Assembly (NCBI GenBank): GCA_964551545.1
Contig: CAZKCT010000002.1
Span: 23,888-87,887, forward strand
From: Thiopontia sp964551545
GTDB taxonomy: Bacteria; Pseudomonadota; Gammaproteobacteria; GCF-002020875
Length of the DNA: 64,000 nucleotides
Reading direction: 5' to 3'
The notes under the pieces are model-generated. The model was not told the origin of the DNA. It saw only the letters and a list, made by a program, of their open reading frames with translations, and did not search any database. Position 1 is the stretch's first letter. Every line of letters begins with the position of its first letter. This document shows positions 9,006-16,232 of this stretch, piece by piece. Position numbers and translations under genes: made by a program.

Positions 9006-9827
9006 TCACCCGAAGAAGGTTTCGACGGCGGCATTTAAAGTGTCACGCATATCGGGATCATCCGTCAGCGGTGCCACCATGGTCATGCTACACGCCTCCG
9101 CTGGATCAACCCCCTTGGCAATCAGCTGTCCAGAATAGACCAGCAGACGGGTGGAGATACCCTCATCCAGCCCATGTCCCTTCAGATTACGGGCACGCTG
9201 TGCAATCTGTACCAGCTTGCCAGCGGTCTCAGTATCAACGCCCGCCTCTTTGGTGACAATCTGCGTCTCTGTATCAACCTCAGGGTAATCAAAATCCATC
9301 GCACCAAAACGCTGCTTGGTGGACTGCTTCAGATCCTTCATCAGGCTCTGGTAGCCCGGGTTGTAGGAGATGACCAGCTGAAAGTCAGGGTGTGCCTCAA
9401 TCAGCTCACCCTTCTTGTCAAGCGGCAGCGTACGGCGGTGGTCGGTCAAGGGGTGAATCACGACCGTAGTATCCTGGCGCGCCTCCACCACCTCATCGAG
9501 GTAACAGATCGCACCGATGCGTGCTGCGGTGGTGAGTGGTCCATCCTGCCACTTGGTACCGTCCTTATCCAACAGGAACCGTCCCACCAGATCCGAGGCG
9601 GTCATATCCTCATTACAGGCGACAGTGATCAACGGCTTGCCCAGCTTCCACGCCATATGTTCAACGAAACGGGACTTGCCACAGCCAGTTGGCCCCTTGA
9701 TCATCATCGGCATACGCACATCATAGGCCGACTCATAGAGCGCCAACTCGTTACCAACGGCCTCGTAATAGGGCTCTTCGGTGATCTTGTACTGTTCGAT
9801 ATCGACTACATTTTCTGCCACAGACAT
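9006..9827 (-). CDS. cbbQ: RuBisCO activase AAA+ ATPase CbbQ
   Basis: 273-residue MoxR-type AAA+ ATPase, the motor of the CbbQO RuBisCO activase. Walker A GPTGCGKS lies at about residue 45-52 and Walker B ICYLDEVVEA at about 110. Also visible are the sensor-1 region (VISYNPGYQ) and a sensor-2 Arg region (DEGISTRLLVYSG). The length equals the usual CbbQ/NorQ. ATG at 9827. It lies between the small unknown cbb gene and cbbO on the same strand. NorQ is the paralogue to exclude; adjacency to cbbLS makes CbbQ the better name. Confidence 0.94.
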   Translation of the reverse strand: MSVAENVVDIEQYKITEEPYYEAVGNELALYESAYDVRMPMMIKGPTGCGKSRFVEHMAWKLGKPLITVACNEDMTASDLVGRFLLDKDGTKWQDGPLTTAARIGAICYLDEVVEARQDTTVVIHPLTDHRRTLPLDKKGELIEAHPDFQLVISYNPGYQSLMKDLKQSTKQRFGAMDFDYPEVDTETQIVTKEAGVDTETAGKLVQIAQRARNLKGHGLDEGISTRLLVYSGQLIAKGVDPAEACSMTMVAPLTDDPDMRDTLNAAVETFFG

Positions 9828-9897
9828 GATTCCTCTCCTGTCTTGTATTCAACTCAAAGCGTTTCTCAATGGATCCGTTCCATAGAGAAAACCTCTG

Positions 9898-10209
9898 TCA
9901 ATCCTCATCGCCCGTCTCAAATTCACCTGACCATCCTGAGGCCCGTGCCTGCTCGATCGCCTTACCGTGAATCTGCTGATGTCTTTCAAATAGCTCTGGC
10001 GGCAGGTTACTCACCAGACAGCCATACTTATCCCACTCCACATTCACCTTATCAATCAGTGCATCAATCCCTGCAAAGTTCCACCCCTCACAGGTCTCAC
10101 TCTCCTCAATCAGACCAAACACCCAGGCATCACGAACCCCTTTGCCAATCGCGGTCATACCGCCATTGATCTCATTGTGAACACCGACGTAACGGGCTGG
10201 CCTCTTCAT
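9898..10209 (-). CDS. Small unknown protein of the cbb cluster
   Basis: 103 residues, function not known to me. It lies between cbbS and cbbQ, 73 and 70 bases from its neighbours, in the same direction, so it is almost certainly co-expressed with RuBisCO and its activase. The N-terminus (KRPARYVGVHNEINGGMTAIGK) and middle (DAWVFGLI, CEGWNFAGID, WDKYGCLVSNLP) are compact and soluble-looking. The C-terminus is acidic (GEFETGDED). There are two cysteines (40 and 64), no membrane helix and no resemblance to the carboxysome assembly factor acRAF that I can see. An assembly or activase accessory role is inference from position only. Confidence 0.75.
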   Translation of the reverse strand: MKRPARYVGVHNEINGGMTAIGKGVRDAWVFGLIEESETCEGWNFAGIDALIDKVNVEWDKYGCLVSNLPPELFERHQQIHGKAIEQARASGWSGEFETGDED

Positions 10210-10282
10210 TATGATCTCCGATTTTGGTGAAGCGGCCCCTACCTCTCAGCACAAAAGGCAAGGGCCACAGATACTCCGCGTG

Positions 10283-10642
10283 TTATACCGCTATACCGCG
10301 GTGGATCACCATTGCCGCACCGGCAGACTGGGCAAAGTTATCAAAGCCCAGCAGACGAATATGGTTTTCAGGGTGAGATTTTTTACAGCTTTCAATCTCT
10401 GAAAGAATGGTGTCAATATTGGTTTCACCAAACATTGGAAGCTTCCACATGTACCAGTAGTTGCTGGTCGCATTCTCAGGCTCCGTATGTTCGATGCCAG
10501 GGTTCCACCCCTTGTCGACGATGTACTGAATCTGCGCACGTGTTGACTCCTCAGTCAGTGCAGGCAGATAAGAGAAGGTCTCGAACTTACGACTCTGAGC
10601 CGGATCACTCAGGCTTGAATTGTAATCTTGCATTTCACTCAT
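10283..10642 (-). CDS. cbbS: RuBisCO small subunit (form I)
   Basis: 119-residue small subunit that caps the L8 core of form I RuBisCO. The recognisable start SEMQDYNSSLSD and the FETFSYLP motif are typical of form IA, followed by IVDKGWNPGIEH, YWYMWKLPMFGE and HIRLLGFDN. GGAG lies 7 bases upstream of ATG 10642. It follows cbbL after 71 bases that hold a strong hairpin. Confidence 0.96.
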   Translation of the reverse strand: MSEMQDYNSSLSDPAQSRKFETFSYLPALTEESTRAQIQYIVDKGWNPGIEHTEPENATSNYWYMWKLPMFGETNIDTILSEIESCKKSHPENHIRLLGFDNFAQSAGAAMVIHRGIAV

Positions 10643-10671
10643 TTTATTACTCCAAATTTATTTTGAGTTCA

Positions 10672-10701
10672 GCAGACAGCTACATCACGGTAGCTGTCTG
10701 C
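10672..10701 (-). promoter_or_regulatory. Hairpin between cbbL and cbbS
   Basis: A perfect 12-base stem (GCAGACAGCTAC with GTAGCTGTCTGC) around a 6-base loop fills the cbbL-cbbS spacer. No T-run follows on the minus strand, so full termination is unlikely. It may protect the 3' end of the cbbL message or tune the L:S ratio, as intercistronic hairpins do in other cbbLS operons. Confidence 0.6.
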
Positions 10702-10713
10702 CATGGCTCACCA

Positions 10714-12132
10714 TTATTTATGGGCGACATCCAGCTTGTCGACAGTGTCGAACTCAAACTTGATCTCTTTCCAGGTATCCATCGCTGCAGAGAGCTCTGG
10801 ACTGTGCTTGGCTGCAGAGGTGAGGATATCCTTACCCTCTTTCTCCAGCTCACGACCCTGGTTACGCGCCTCGACACAGGCCTCAACCGCAACACGATTC
10901 GCAGCCGCGCCCGCAGCGTTACCCCATGGATGACCCAACGTGCCACCACCAAACTGCAGTACAGAGTCATCACCAAAGATGTTGACCAGTGCAGGCATGT
11001 GCCATACGTGAATACCACCGGATGCCACTGGCAGTACGCCGGGCATTGCACCCCAATCCTGATCGAAGAAAATACCGCGTGAGCGATCTTCCTTGACGTA
11101 GCTGTCGCGCATGATGTCGATCCAGCCCAGTGTTGCATCACGGTCCCCTTCCAGCTTACCAACAACAGTACCGGAGTGGAGGTGGTCACCACCGGAGAGA
11201 CGCAGGATCTTGGTCAATACACGGAAGTGGATACCGTGGTGCGGGTTGCGATCAAGAACCGCATGCATCGCACGGTGGATATGGAGTAGCATGCCATTGT
11301 CACGACACCACTGTGCCAGCTGTGTATTGGCAGCCCAACCACCCGTCAGGTAGTCGTGCATGATGATTGGAGCACCGATCTCTTTCGCATACTCGGCACG
11401 TTTCATCATCTCATCCGCAGTTGGCGCGGTGACGTTGAGGTAGTGACCTTTACGCTCACCGGTCTCTGCCTCAGCCTTCTGGATCGCCTCCATCACAAAA
11501 TCGAAACGGTGTCTCCAGCGCATGAAGGGTTGAGAGTTAACGTTCTCATCATCCTTGGTGAAGTCAAGACCACCACGCAGACCCTCATAACAGGCACGGC
11601 CATAGTTCTTCGCAGAGAGGCCCAACTTAGGCTTAATGGTACAACCCAGCAGAGGACGACCATACTTGTTGAGCAGATCACGCTCGACCTGGATACCCTG
11701 TGGTGGACCATTACAGGTCATCACGTAGGCGAGTGGGAAGCGGATATCTTCCAGACGCAGCGCACGCAGTGCCTTAAAGCCGAATACGTTACCGACCAGA
11801 GAGGTCATTACGTTTACAACGGAACCCTCCTCGAACAGATCGATGGGGTAAGCCACAAATGCATAGAAGCAGGTGTCGTCACCGGGTACATCTTCGATCG
11901 CGTAGGCACGACCCTTGTAGTAGTCCAGATCAGTCAGCAGGTCGGTCCATACGGTGGTCCAGGTACCGGTGGAGGACTCTGCCGCAACCGCTGCAGCGAC
12001 CTCTTCACGAGGAATTCCATCCTGTGGCGTGATTTTGAAACAGGCCAGAATATCGGTGTCTTTTACGACATAATCTGGCTCCCAGTAAGTCTCGCGGTAC
12101 TCTTTTACACCCGCATCATATGTTTTTGCCAT
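10714..12132 (-). CDS. cbbL: RuBisCO large subunit (form IA)
   Basis: 472-residue catalytic subunit that carboxylates ribulose-1,5-bisphosphate. The carbamylated lysine motif GGLDFTKDDE is intact, as are TIKPKLGLS, HIHRAMHA, the loop-6 region (SGGDHLHSGTVVGKLEG) and GGGTLGHPWG. The MAKTYDAGVKEYRETYW start and sequence style point to form IA. The frame opens at 12204, but ATG 12132 has AAGGA 7-8 bases upstream and gives the standard length. First gene of the cluster, divergent from cbbR. Confidence 0.97.
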   Translation of the reverse strand: MAKTYDAGVKEYRETYWEPDYVVKDTDILACFKITPQDGIPREEVAAAVAAESSTGTWTTVWTDLLTDLDYYKGRAYAIEDVPGDDTCFYAFVAYPIDLFEEGSVVNVMTSLVGNVFGFKALRALRLEDIRFPLAYVMTCNGPPQGIQVERDLLNKYGRPLLGCTIKPKLGLSAKNYGRACYEGLRGGLDFTKDDENVNSQPFMRWRHRFDFVMEAIQKAEAETGERKGHYLNVTAPTADEMMKRAEYAKEIGAPIIMHDYLTGGWAANTQLAQWCRDNGMLLHIHRAMHAVLDRNPHHGIHFRVLTKILRLSGGDHLHSGTVVGKLEGDRDATLGWIDIMRDSYVKEDRSRGIFFDQDWGAMPGVLPVASGGIHVWHMPALVNIFGDDSVLQFGGGTLGHPWGNAAGAAANRVAVEACVEARNQGRELEKEGKDILTSAAKHSPELSAAMDTWKEIKFEFDTVDKLDVAHK

Positions 12133-12256
12133 TGCTATTTTCCTTAACAGTTGTTCTTCGACAATGGATAGGGGTTGTGCGATTACCTCTACTCCAACTC
12201 TCAAGACCTCTAGCCAGCGTCACTTCCTCAGGTGCGTCTCTGGATAGATGGGCTGG

Positions 12257-12284
12257 ACTATAGGCACGAGACTTGATTAGTAAA
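12257..12284 (-). promoter_or_regulatory. Candidate cbbL promoter
   Basis: On the minus strand TTTACT (12284-12279) and TATAGT (12262-12257) are spaced 16 bases apart. Transcription would start near 12250, leaving a leader of about 118 bases before cbbL. The -35 element coincides with a TNA-N7-TNA motif, the position expected for an activator-contact site of CbbR. Prediction from pattern only. Confidence 0.4.
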
Positions 12285-12303
12285 AATTATTTGTTGTTAT
12301 AAT
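12273..12303 (+). promoter_or_regulatory. Candidate cbbR promoter
   Basis: TTGATT (12273-12278) and a perfect TATAAT (12298-12303) are separated by 19 bases and point toward cbbR. The spacing is long, so a weak or regulated promoter is likely. It overlaps the divergent cbbL control region, typical of LysR-type autoregulation. Confidence 0.4.
12277..12289. promoter_or_regulatory. Candidate CbbR half of the operator (proximal)
   Basis: TTA-N7-TTA fits the TNA-N7/8-TNA pattern described for CbbR. It overlaps the predicted cbbL -35. The motif is short and the region AT-rich, so chance occurrence is possible; its position is what makes it credible. Confidence 0.35.
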
Positions 12304-12328
12304 ATCTATTTACATATGTTTATTTATT

Positions 12329-12343
12329 ATCAAAAATATTGAT
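12329..12343. promoter_or_regulatory. Candidate CbbR operator (distal palindrome)
   Basis: ATCAA-N5-TTGAT is an inverted repeat containing both T-N11-A (general LysR box) and TCA-N7-TGA (CbbR form). It lies 53 bases from the proximal motif and 57 bases before the cbbR start. Confidence 0.5.
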
Positions 12344-12399
12344 ATAAAACAGAAAATACGGGACTTTTGGCGCCCAAAACCAAATTAAAAAACTTGACC

Positions 12400-13311
12400 A
12401 TGCACTTTACCCTGCAACAATTGAAGCTCTTTGAGGCCGTAGCACGCCATGGAAGCTATACCCGCGCCGCCGAAGAGCTCCACCTGACCCAGCCTGCTGT
12501 CTCGATTCAGATCAAACGGCTAGAGTCTCAGCTTGGAATCACACTGTTCGAAATGGTGAGTCGGAAAGTACTGTTGACCACCGCTGGCAAGGTCGCACTA
12601 CAGAGCAGCCAACAAATTCTGCAGCAGACCGAGCAGATGAAAAGCGCCATCGATAACCTCAAGGGAACCGTCAAAGGGCCTCTGCAAATCGCCGTCGTCA
12701 CCACAGCAAAATATTTCATGCCCCACCTGCTGGGGCAATTTCTTCAACGCTATCCTGAGGTGGAGCCAAGTCTTAAATTCACCAACCGTGCACGAGTGAT
12801 GGAGCGCCTCCTCAATAATCTGGATGACTTTGTGGTGATGGGACAGATCCCAGACGATCCTCGACTGGAGAGCTATCCCTTTCTCAACAACGTATTGGGT
12901 GTCGTCGCGCCTCCAGACCACCCACTGGCAGAGCAGCGCCAGATCTCACTACGTAACCTGACCAAAGAGCGCTTTCTCAAACGAGAGCCTGGCTCCGGCA
13001 CCCGGAACGTCTTTGATCAGATGCTGGAGAAAGAGGGGCTACAGATTGACCCCTACATGGAGCTGGGGAGTAGTGAGGCGCTGAAACAGGGGGTGATGGC
13101 GGACCTTGGGCTAGCGGTTCTCTCTCTCCACAGCGTTGAGCTGGAGCGTAAGAGCGGAAAACTGGTGGTACTGGATGTCGAGGGGTTTCCTTTGGTACGA
13201 CGCTGGTATGCGGTTCACCTCAAAGGGGTGAAGCTCTCCCTGGTCGCACAGACCTTTCTTGACGATATGCTGGAGAAGGGTGAGCAGCTGCTCTCACTTC
13301 AGCCCGAGTAA
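12400..13311 (+). CDS. cbbR: LysR-type regulator CbbR
   Basis: Activator of the divergent cbb genes, responding in other bacteria to NADPH or sugar phosphates. 303 residues from ATG 12400, the usual MHFTLQQLKLFEAVA start of CbbR (the open frame begins at a TTG at 12367). The winged HTH occupies residues 1-60 (SYTRAAEELHLTQPAVSIQIK, then RLESQLG). The C-terminal effector domain has PLQIAVVTTAKYFMPHLLG and REPGSGTRNVF. Its position head-to-head with cbbL is the family hallmark. It ends 16 bases before the converging glmU. Confidence 0.94.
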   Translation: MHFTLQQLKLFEAVARHGSYTRAAEELHLTQPAVSIQIKRLESQLGITLFEMVSRKVLLTTAGKVALQSSQQILQQTEQMKSAIDNLKGTVKGPLQIAVVTTAKYFMPHLLGQFLQRYPEVEPSLKFTNRARVMERLLNNLDDFVVMGQIPDDPRLESYPFLNNVLGVVAPPDHPLAEQRQISLRNLTKERFLKREPGSGTRNVFDQMLEKEGLQIDPYMELGSSEALKQGVMADLGLAVLSLHSVELERKSGKLVVLDVEGFPLVRRWYAVHLKGVKLSLVAQTFLDDMLEKGEQLLSLQPE

Positions 13312-13327
13312 TACACCCAAACTACGA

Positions 13328-14713
13328 CTACTTCTGTGGCCGCTTCCACCCTCTCATGGTCAGCTGCTTTGAGCGACTCAATGTCAATTTCTCTGCTGGA
13401 GCAGTCTTGACGATGGTTGAGCCTGCGCCAATCGTTGCCCCCGCTTCCACCTCAACCGGTGCCACCAGTTGGGAATCGGATCCGATAAAGGCATCATTCC
13501 CAATGACGGTGCGATGTTTATTGGCACCGTCATAGTTGCAGGTAATCACCCCGGCACCAATGTTGACCCGCTCTCCGATCGTACTGTCACCCACATAGGC
13601 TAGATGGTTGATTTTGGAGCCACTCCCCACCTGGCTCTTTTTCACTTCGACAAAGTTTCCAATGTGGTTGGTGCCGGCCAGTTCGGCACCGGGACGCAAT
13701 CGGGCAAAGGGGCCAATGCGGCTTTCTGGGCCCACCTGAGCGGACTCAATCACGCAATTAGGCAGGATCTCGCTATTGGCTCCAATCACCGCATCCTTGA
13801 TATGGCAATTGGCACCAATGCGCACGCCCGCCTCCAGAGTCACTATGCCCTCAAAGACCGCATTGATATCGATGGTGACATCTTCCCCGCAGTGGAGCGC
13901 CCCGCGCAGATCAAAACGGCTGGGGTCGATCAGCGTTACCCCTTCGCGCATCAGCTGTTCTGCCTGTTGACGTTGGTAGAACCGCTCCAGCTGGGCCAGC
14001 TGCAGGCGATCATTGACGCCCTGCACCTCAGCCTCGGACTGCGCATGAACCGCCTGTACCGCGATGCCATCAGCAACGGCCATCTCGACAATGTCCGTGA
14101 GATAGAACTCCCCCTGTGCATTGTTATTCTCCAGCGCATCAATCCAGCCACGTAACCGCTTGGCAGAGAGCGCCATGATGCCTGTATTGACCTCATTCAG
14201 CTTGAGTTCATCGACTGTGGCATCTTTCTGCTCCACAATCCGGATCACACTTCCTTGGTCATCACGCACAATGCGGCCATAACCGGTCGGCTCTGCCAGG
14301 TCGACGGTAAGGAGGGCAAAGCCACTCTCTTGTCCCGCCTGCAGTAACTGATTCAGGGTTTTCGTCTGGATCAGTGGGACATCCCCATAGAGCACAAGAA
14401 CCTGCTCTTCCGATTGCAGTGAAGAAAGTGCCTGTTCCACGGCATGGCCCGTACCCAACTGCTCCGCCTGCAACACCCAGTTGACGTTGAGATGACCCAA
14501 CTGCTGTTGCACCTGCCCGCCACCATGGCCATAGACCACATGGATCGACTCGGGTTGAAGGGCTGTCGCAGTATTGACCACATGCTCCAGCATCGGTCTG
14601 CCCGCCAGTGAATGGAGCACTTTGGGCAGCGCTGAACGCATCCGCGTTCCCTGCCCCGCAGCAAGAATGACAACAGCAATTGAGTGGGATGGTTGAGCCA
14701 TAAAATGAGCCAT
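13328..14713 (-). CDS. glmU: Bifunctional UDP-GlcNAc pyrophosphorylase / GlcN-1-P acetyltransferase
   Basis: Makes UDP-N-acetylglucosamine for peptidoglycan and lipopolysaccharide. 461 residues. The N-terminal uridylyltransferase has LAAGQGTRMRSALPKVLH and the YGDVP loop. The C-terminal left-handed beta helix of hexapeptide repeats contains RLRPGAELAGTNHIGNF, EVKKS, GVITCNYDGANKHRT and GSDSQLVAPV. The start may be ATG 14713 or the in-frame ATG 14701. Gammaproteobacteria usually have it directly behind atpC; here ppk2 on the other strand intervenes. Confidence 0.96.
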   Translation of the reverse strand: MAHFMAQPSHSIAVVILAAGQGTRMRSALPKVLHSLAGRPMLEHVVNTATALQPESIHVVYGHGGGQVQQQLGHLNVNWVLQAEQLGTGHAVEQALSSLQSEEQVLVLYGDVPLIQTKTLNQLLQAGQESGFALLTVDLAEPTGYGRIVRDDQGSVIRIVEQKDATVDELKLNEVNTGIMALSAKRLRGWIDALENNNAQGEFYLTDIVEMAVADGIAVQAVHAQSEAEVQGVNDRLQLAQLERFYQRQQAEQLMREGVTLIDPSRFDLRGALHCGEDVTIDINAVFEGIVTLEAGVRIGANCHIKDAVIGANSEILPNCVIESAQVGPESRIGPFARLRPGAELAGTNHIGNFVEVKKSQVGSGSKINHLAYVGDSTIGERVNIGAGVITCNYDGANKHRTVIGNDAFIGSDSQLVAPVEVEAGATIGAGSTIVKTAPAEKLTLSRSKQLTMRGWKRPQK

Positions 14714-14746
14714 CTACTATAAATAATACAAACAGATATGATACAC

Positions 14747-14774
14747 CTGACAAAACTGAAACAGTGGATATAAT
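14747..14774 (+). promoter_or_regulatory. Candidate ppk2 promoter
   Basis: CTGACA (14747-14752) and TATAAT (14769-14774) with a 16-base spacer, predicting a start near 14781 and a leader of about 35 bases before ppk2. Good match to the sigma-70 consensus. Confidence 0.55.
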
Positions 14775-14815
14775 CAGAGTAGTGAACCAATCAACCCCTA
14801 CGGATGGTGCATATC

Positions 14816-15685
14816 ATGGATAGAGAACAGCCCCTTTCAATCGAATCCCTACAGTCCAAACTGGACCAGAGCAAAGCCAAGCTCTCGAAAACAAATAAGG
14901 CCTATAAACGGCGCAAGCAGGAGCAGTCCCTCAAACCCTATCAGGCGGAACTCTTGGCGCTACAACGCTATCTGGAAGAGACCGGCCGACGCATGGTGAT
15001 TCTTTTCGAGGGGCGTGATGCCTCCGGCAAGGGCGGCACCATCCGCCGAGTCACCCGCTACATGAATGAAAAACACTATCGTGTCGTTGCGCTCGGCAAA
15101 CCAACCGATGAGCAGCGCAGCCAGTGGTTCTTCCAGAAGTATGTTGCACAGCTCCCCAGAGGCGGTGAGATGGTGCTGTTTGATCGTAGTTGGTACAACC
15201 GCGCAATGGTTGAACCGATCTTCGGGTTCTGTACCCCAGAGGAGTACAACAACTTCATGCGTGGCGTAACCGGGTTTGAAAAGGACTTGGCGCGCCAGGG
15301 CACAATTCTGGTCAAACTCTACTTCAGCGTCACCAAGGATGAGCAGGCACGCCGTTTTGAGCGGCGCAAGACCGATCCACTACGCCAGTGGAAGCTGAGT
15401 GAGGTGGATGTACAGGCTCAGGAGCGCTGGGATGACTTCACCAACCAGAAGTACGAGATGCTGAGGCGCACCCACAGCAGTCATGCGCCATGGACGGTTG
15501 TCCGCTCCAACGACAAGTATCTGGCCCGACTCAATGCGATGAAGGTGATTCTCAACGCCGTCCCCTATCAGCGCTTCAACCCCGAACTTGACTTTGTACC
15601 GGACCCAAAGATTGTCATCTCCGGCGCACGTGAGGTGGAGAATATGGAGGCGGAGCGCTTACGCAAAGGGAAATTTATCTCTTAG
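14816..15685 (+). CDS. ppk2: Polyphosphate kinase 2 (PPK2 family)
   Basis: Transfers phosphate between polyphosphate and nucleotides (usually GDP/ADP to GTP/ATP). About 289 residues. A basic helical N-terminus is followed by Walker A EGRDASGKGG (about residue 65-74), the lid region (KPTDEQRSQWFFQKY), Walker B LFDRSWYNRAMVEP and the RRKTDPLRQWKLS segment typical of class I one-domain PPK2. ATG 14816 is preferred, with GGATGGTG 8 bases ahead; ATG 14804 has no ribosome site. It stands alone between glmU and atpC with its own promoter and a shared terminator. Confidence 0.93.
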   Translation: MDREQPLSIESLQSKLDQSKAKLSKTNKAYKRRKQEQSLKPYQAELLALQRYLEETGRRMVILFEGRDASGKGGTIRRVTRYMNEKHYRVVALGKPTDEQRSQWFFQKYVAQLPRGGEMVLFDRSWYNRAMVEPIFGFCTPEEYNNFMRGVTGFEKDLARQGTILVKLYFSVTKDEQARRFERRKTDPLRQWKLSEVDVQAQERWDDFTNQKYEMLRRTHSSHAPWTVVRSNDKYLARLNAMKVILNAVPYQRFNPELDFVPDPKIVISGAREVENMEAERLRKGKFIS

Positions 15686-15723
15686 AGGTCTCTCTTAAAC
15701 AGACCGTTGAAAGCCCCAGACAC

Positions 15724-15763
15724 AAAACGGGGAGCTGCCATCTTCTTGGCAGCTCCCCGTTTT
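15724..15763. terminator. Bidirectional terminator between ppk2 and atpC
   Basis: A perfect 17-base stem (15724-15740 with 15747-15763) with a 6-base loop TCTTCT. Its ends are AAAA and TTTT, giving a short U-run on both strands. It sits between convergent ppk2 and the ATP synthase operon and can terminate both. Confidence 0.92.
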
Positions 15764-15779
15764 AGTTAATCTGCTTAGA

Positions 15780-16205
15780 TTAAACGCCGGAACGCTTGCG
15801 CAGACGATCAATCGCCTGCAGCTGCGCAGCAGCCTGTACCAACTCGGACTGCGCCTTGGCATAGTCCATTTTGGCACTCTTATCCTGCATCGCCGCTTCG
15901 GCACGCTCCTTGGCCTGAATCGCTGCTGCCTCATCGAGATCTGCTGCACGAACTGCAGTGTCAGCCAGTACCGTCACAACGTGAGGCTGTACCTCCAACA
16001 GACCACCCGAGATAAAGAAATCGAGCTCTTCACCACCCGGCTGCTGCACCCTCACCTCTCCCGGCTTCATCGGGGTCAGCATCGGGGCATGGCGAGGTGC
16101 GATACCGACCTCACCCATTTCGGCCGGCGCGAAGACCATCTCGGCCACACCGGAGAAGATCTCCTTCTCGGCACTGACGATATCAACATGGACGGTCATT
16201 GACAT
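15780..16205 (-). CDS. atpC: ATP synthase epsilon subunit
   Basis: 141-residue central-stalk subunit that couples F1 to the c-ring and restrains ATP hydrolysis. N-terminal beta sandwich (VHVDIVSAEKEIFSG, GIAPRHAPMLT, ISGGLLEVQPHVVTVLADTA) and C-terminal helical hairpin rich in Ala/Glu. AGGAAG precedes ATG 16205. Last gene of the atp operon, followed by the strong terminator. Confidence 0.96.
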   Translation of the reverse strand: MSMTVHVDIVSAEKEIFSGVAEMVFAPAEMGEVGIAPRHAPMLTPMKPGEVRVQQPGGEELDFFISGGLLEVQPHVVTVLADTAVRAADLDEAAAIQAKERAEAAMQDKSAKMDYAKAQSELVQAAAQLQAIDRLRKRSGV

Positions 16206-16232
16206 AATGGTCTTCCTCTACGCTCAGCAATC

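Noticed and set aside
12133..12399. A small gene in the cbbR-cbbL gap
   Set aside because: AT-rich with operators and promoters only; no open frame with start and ribosome site.
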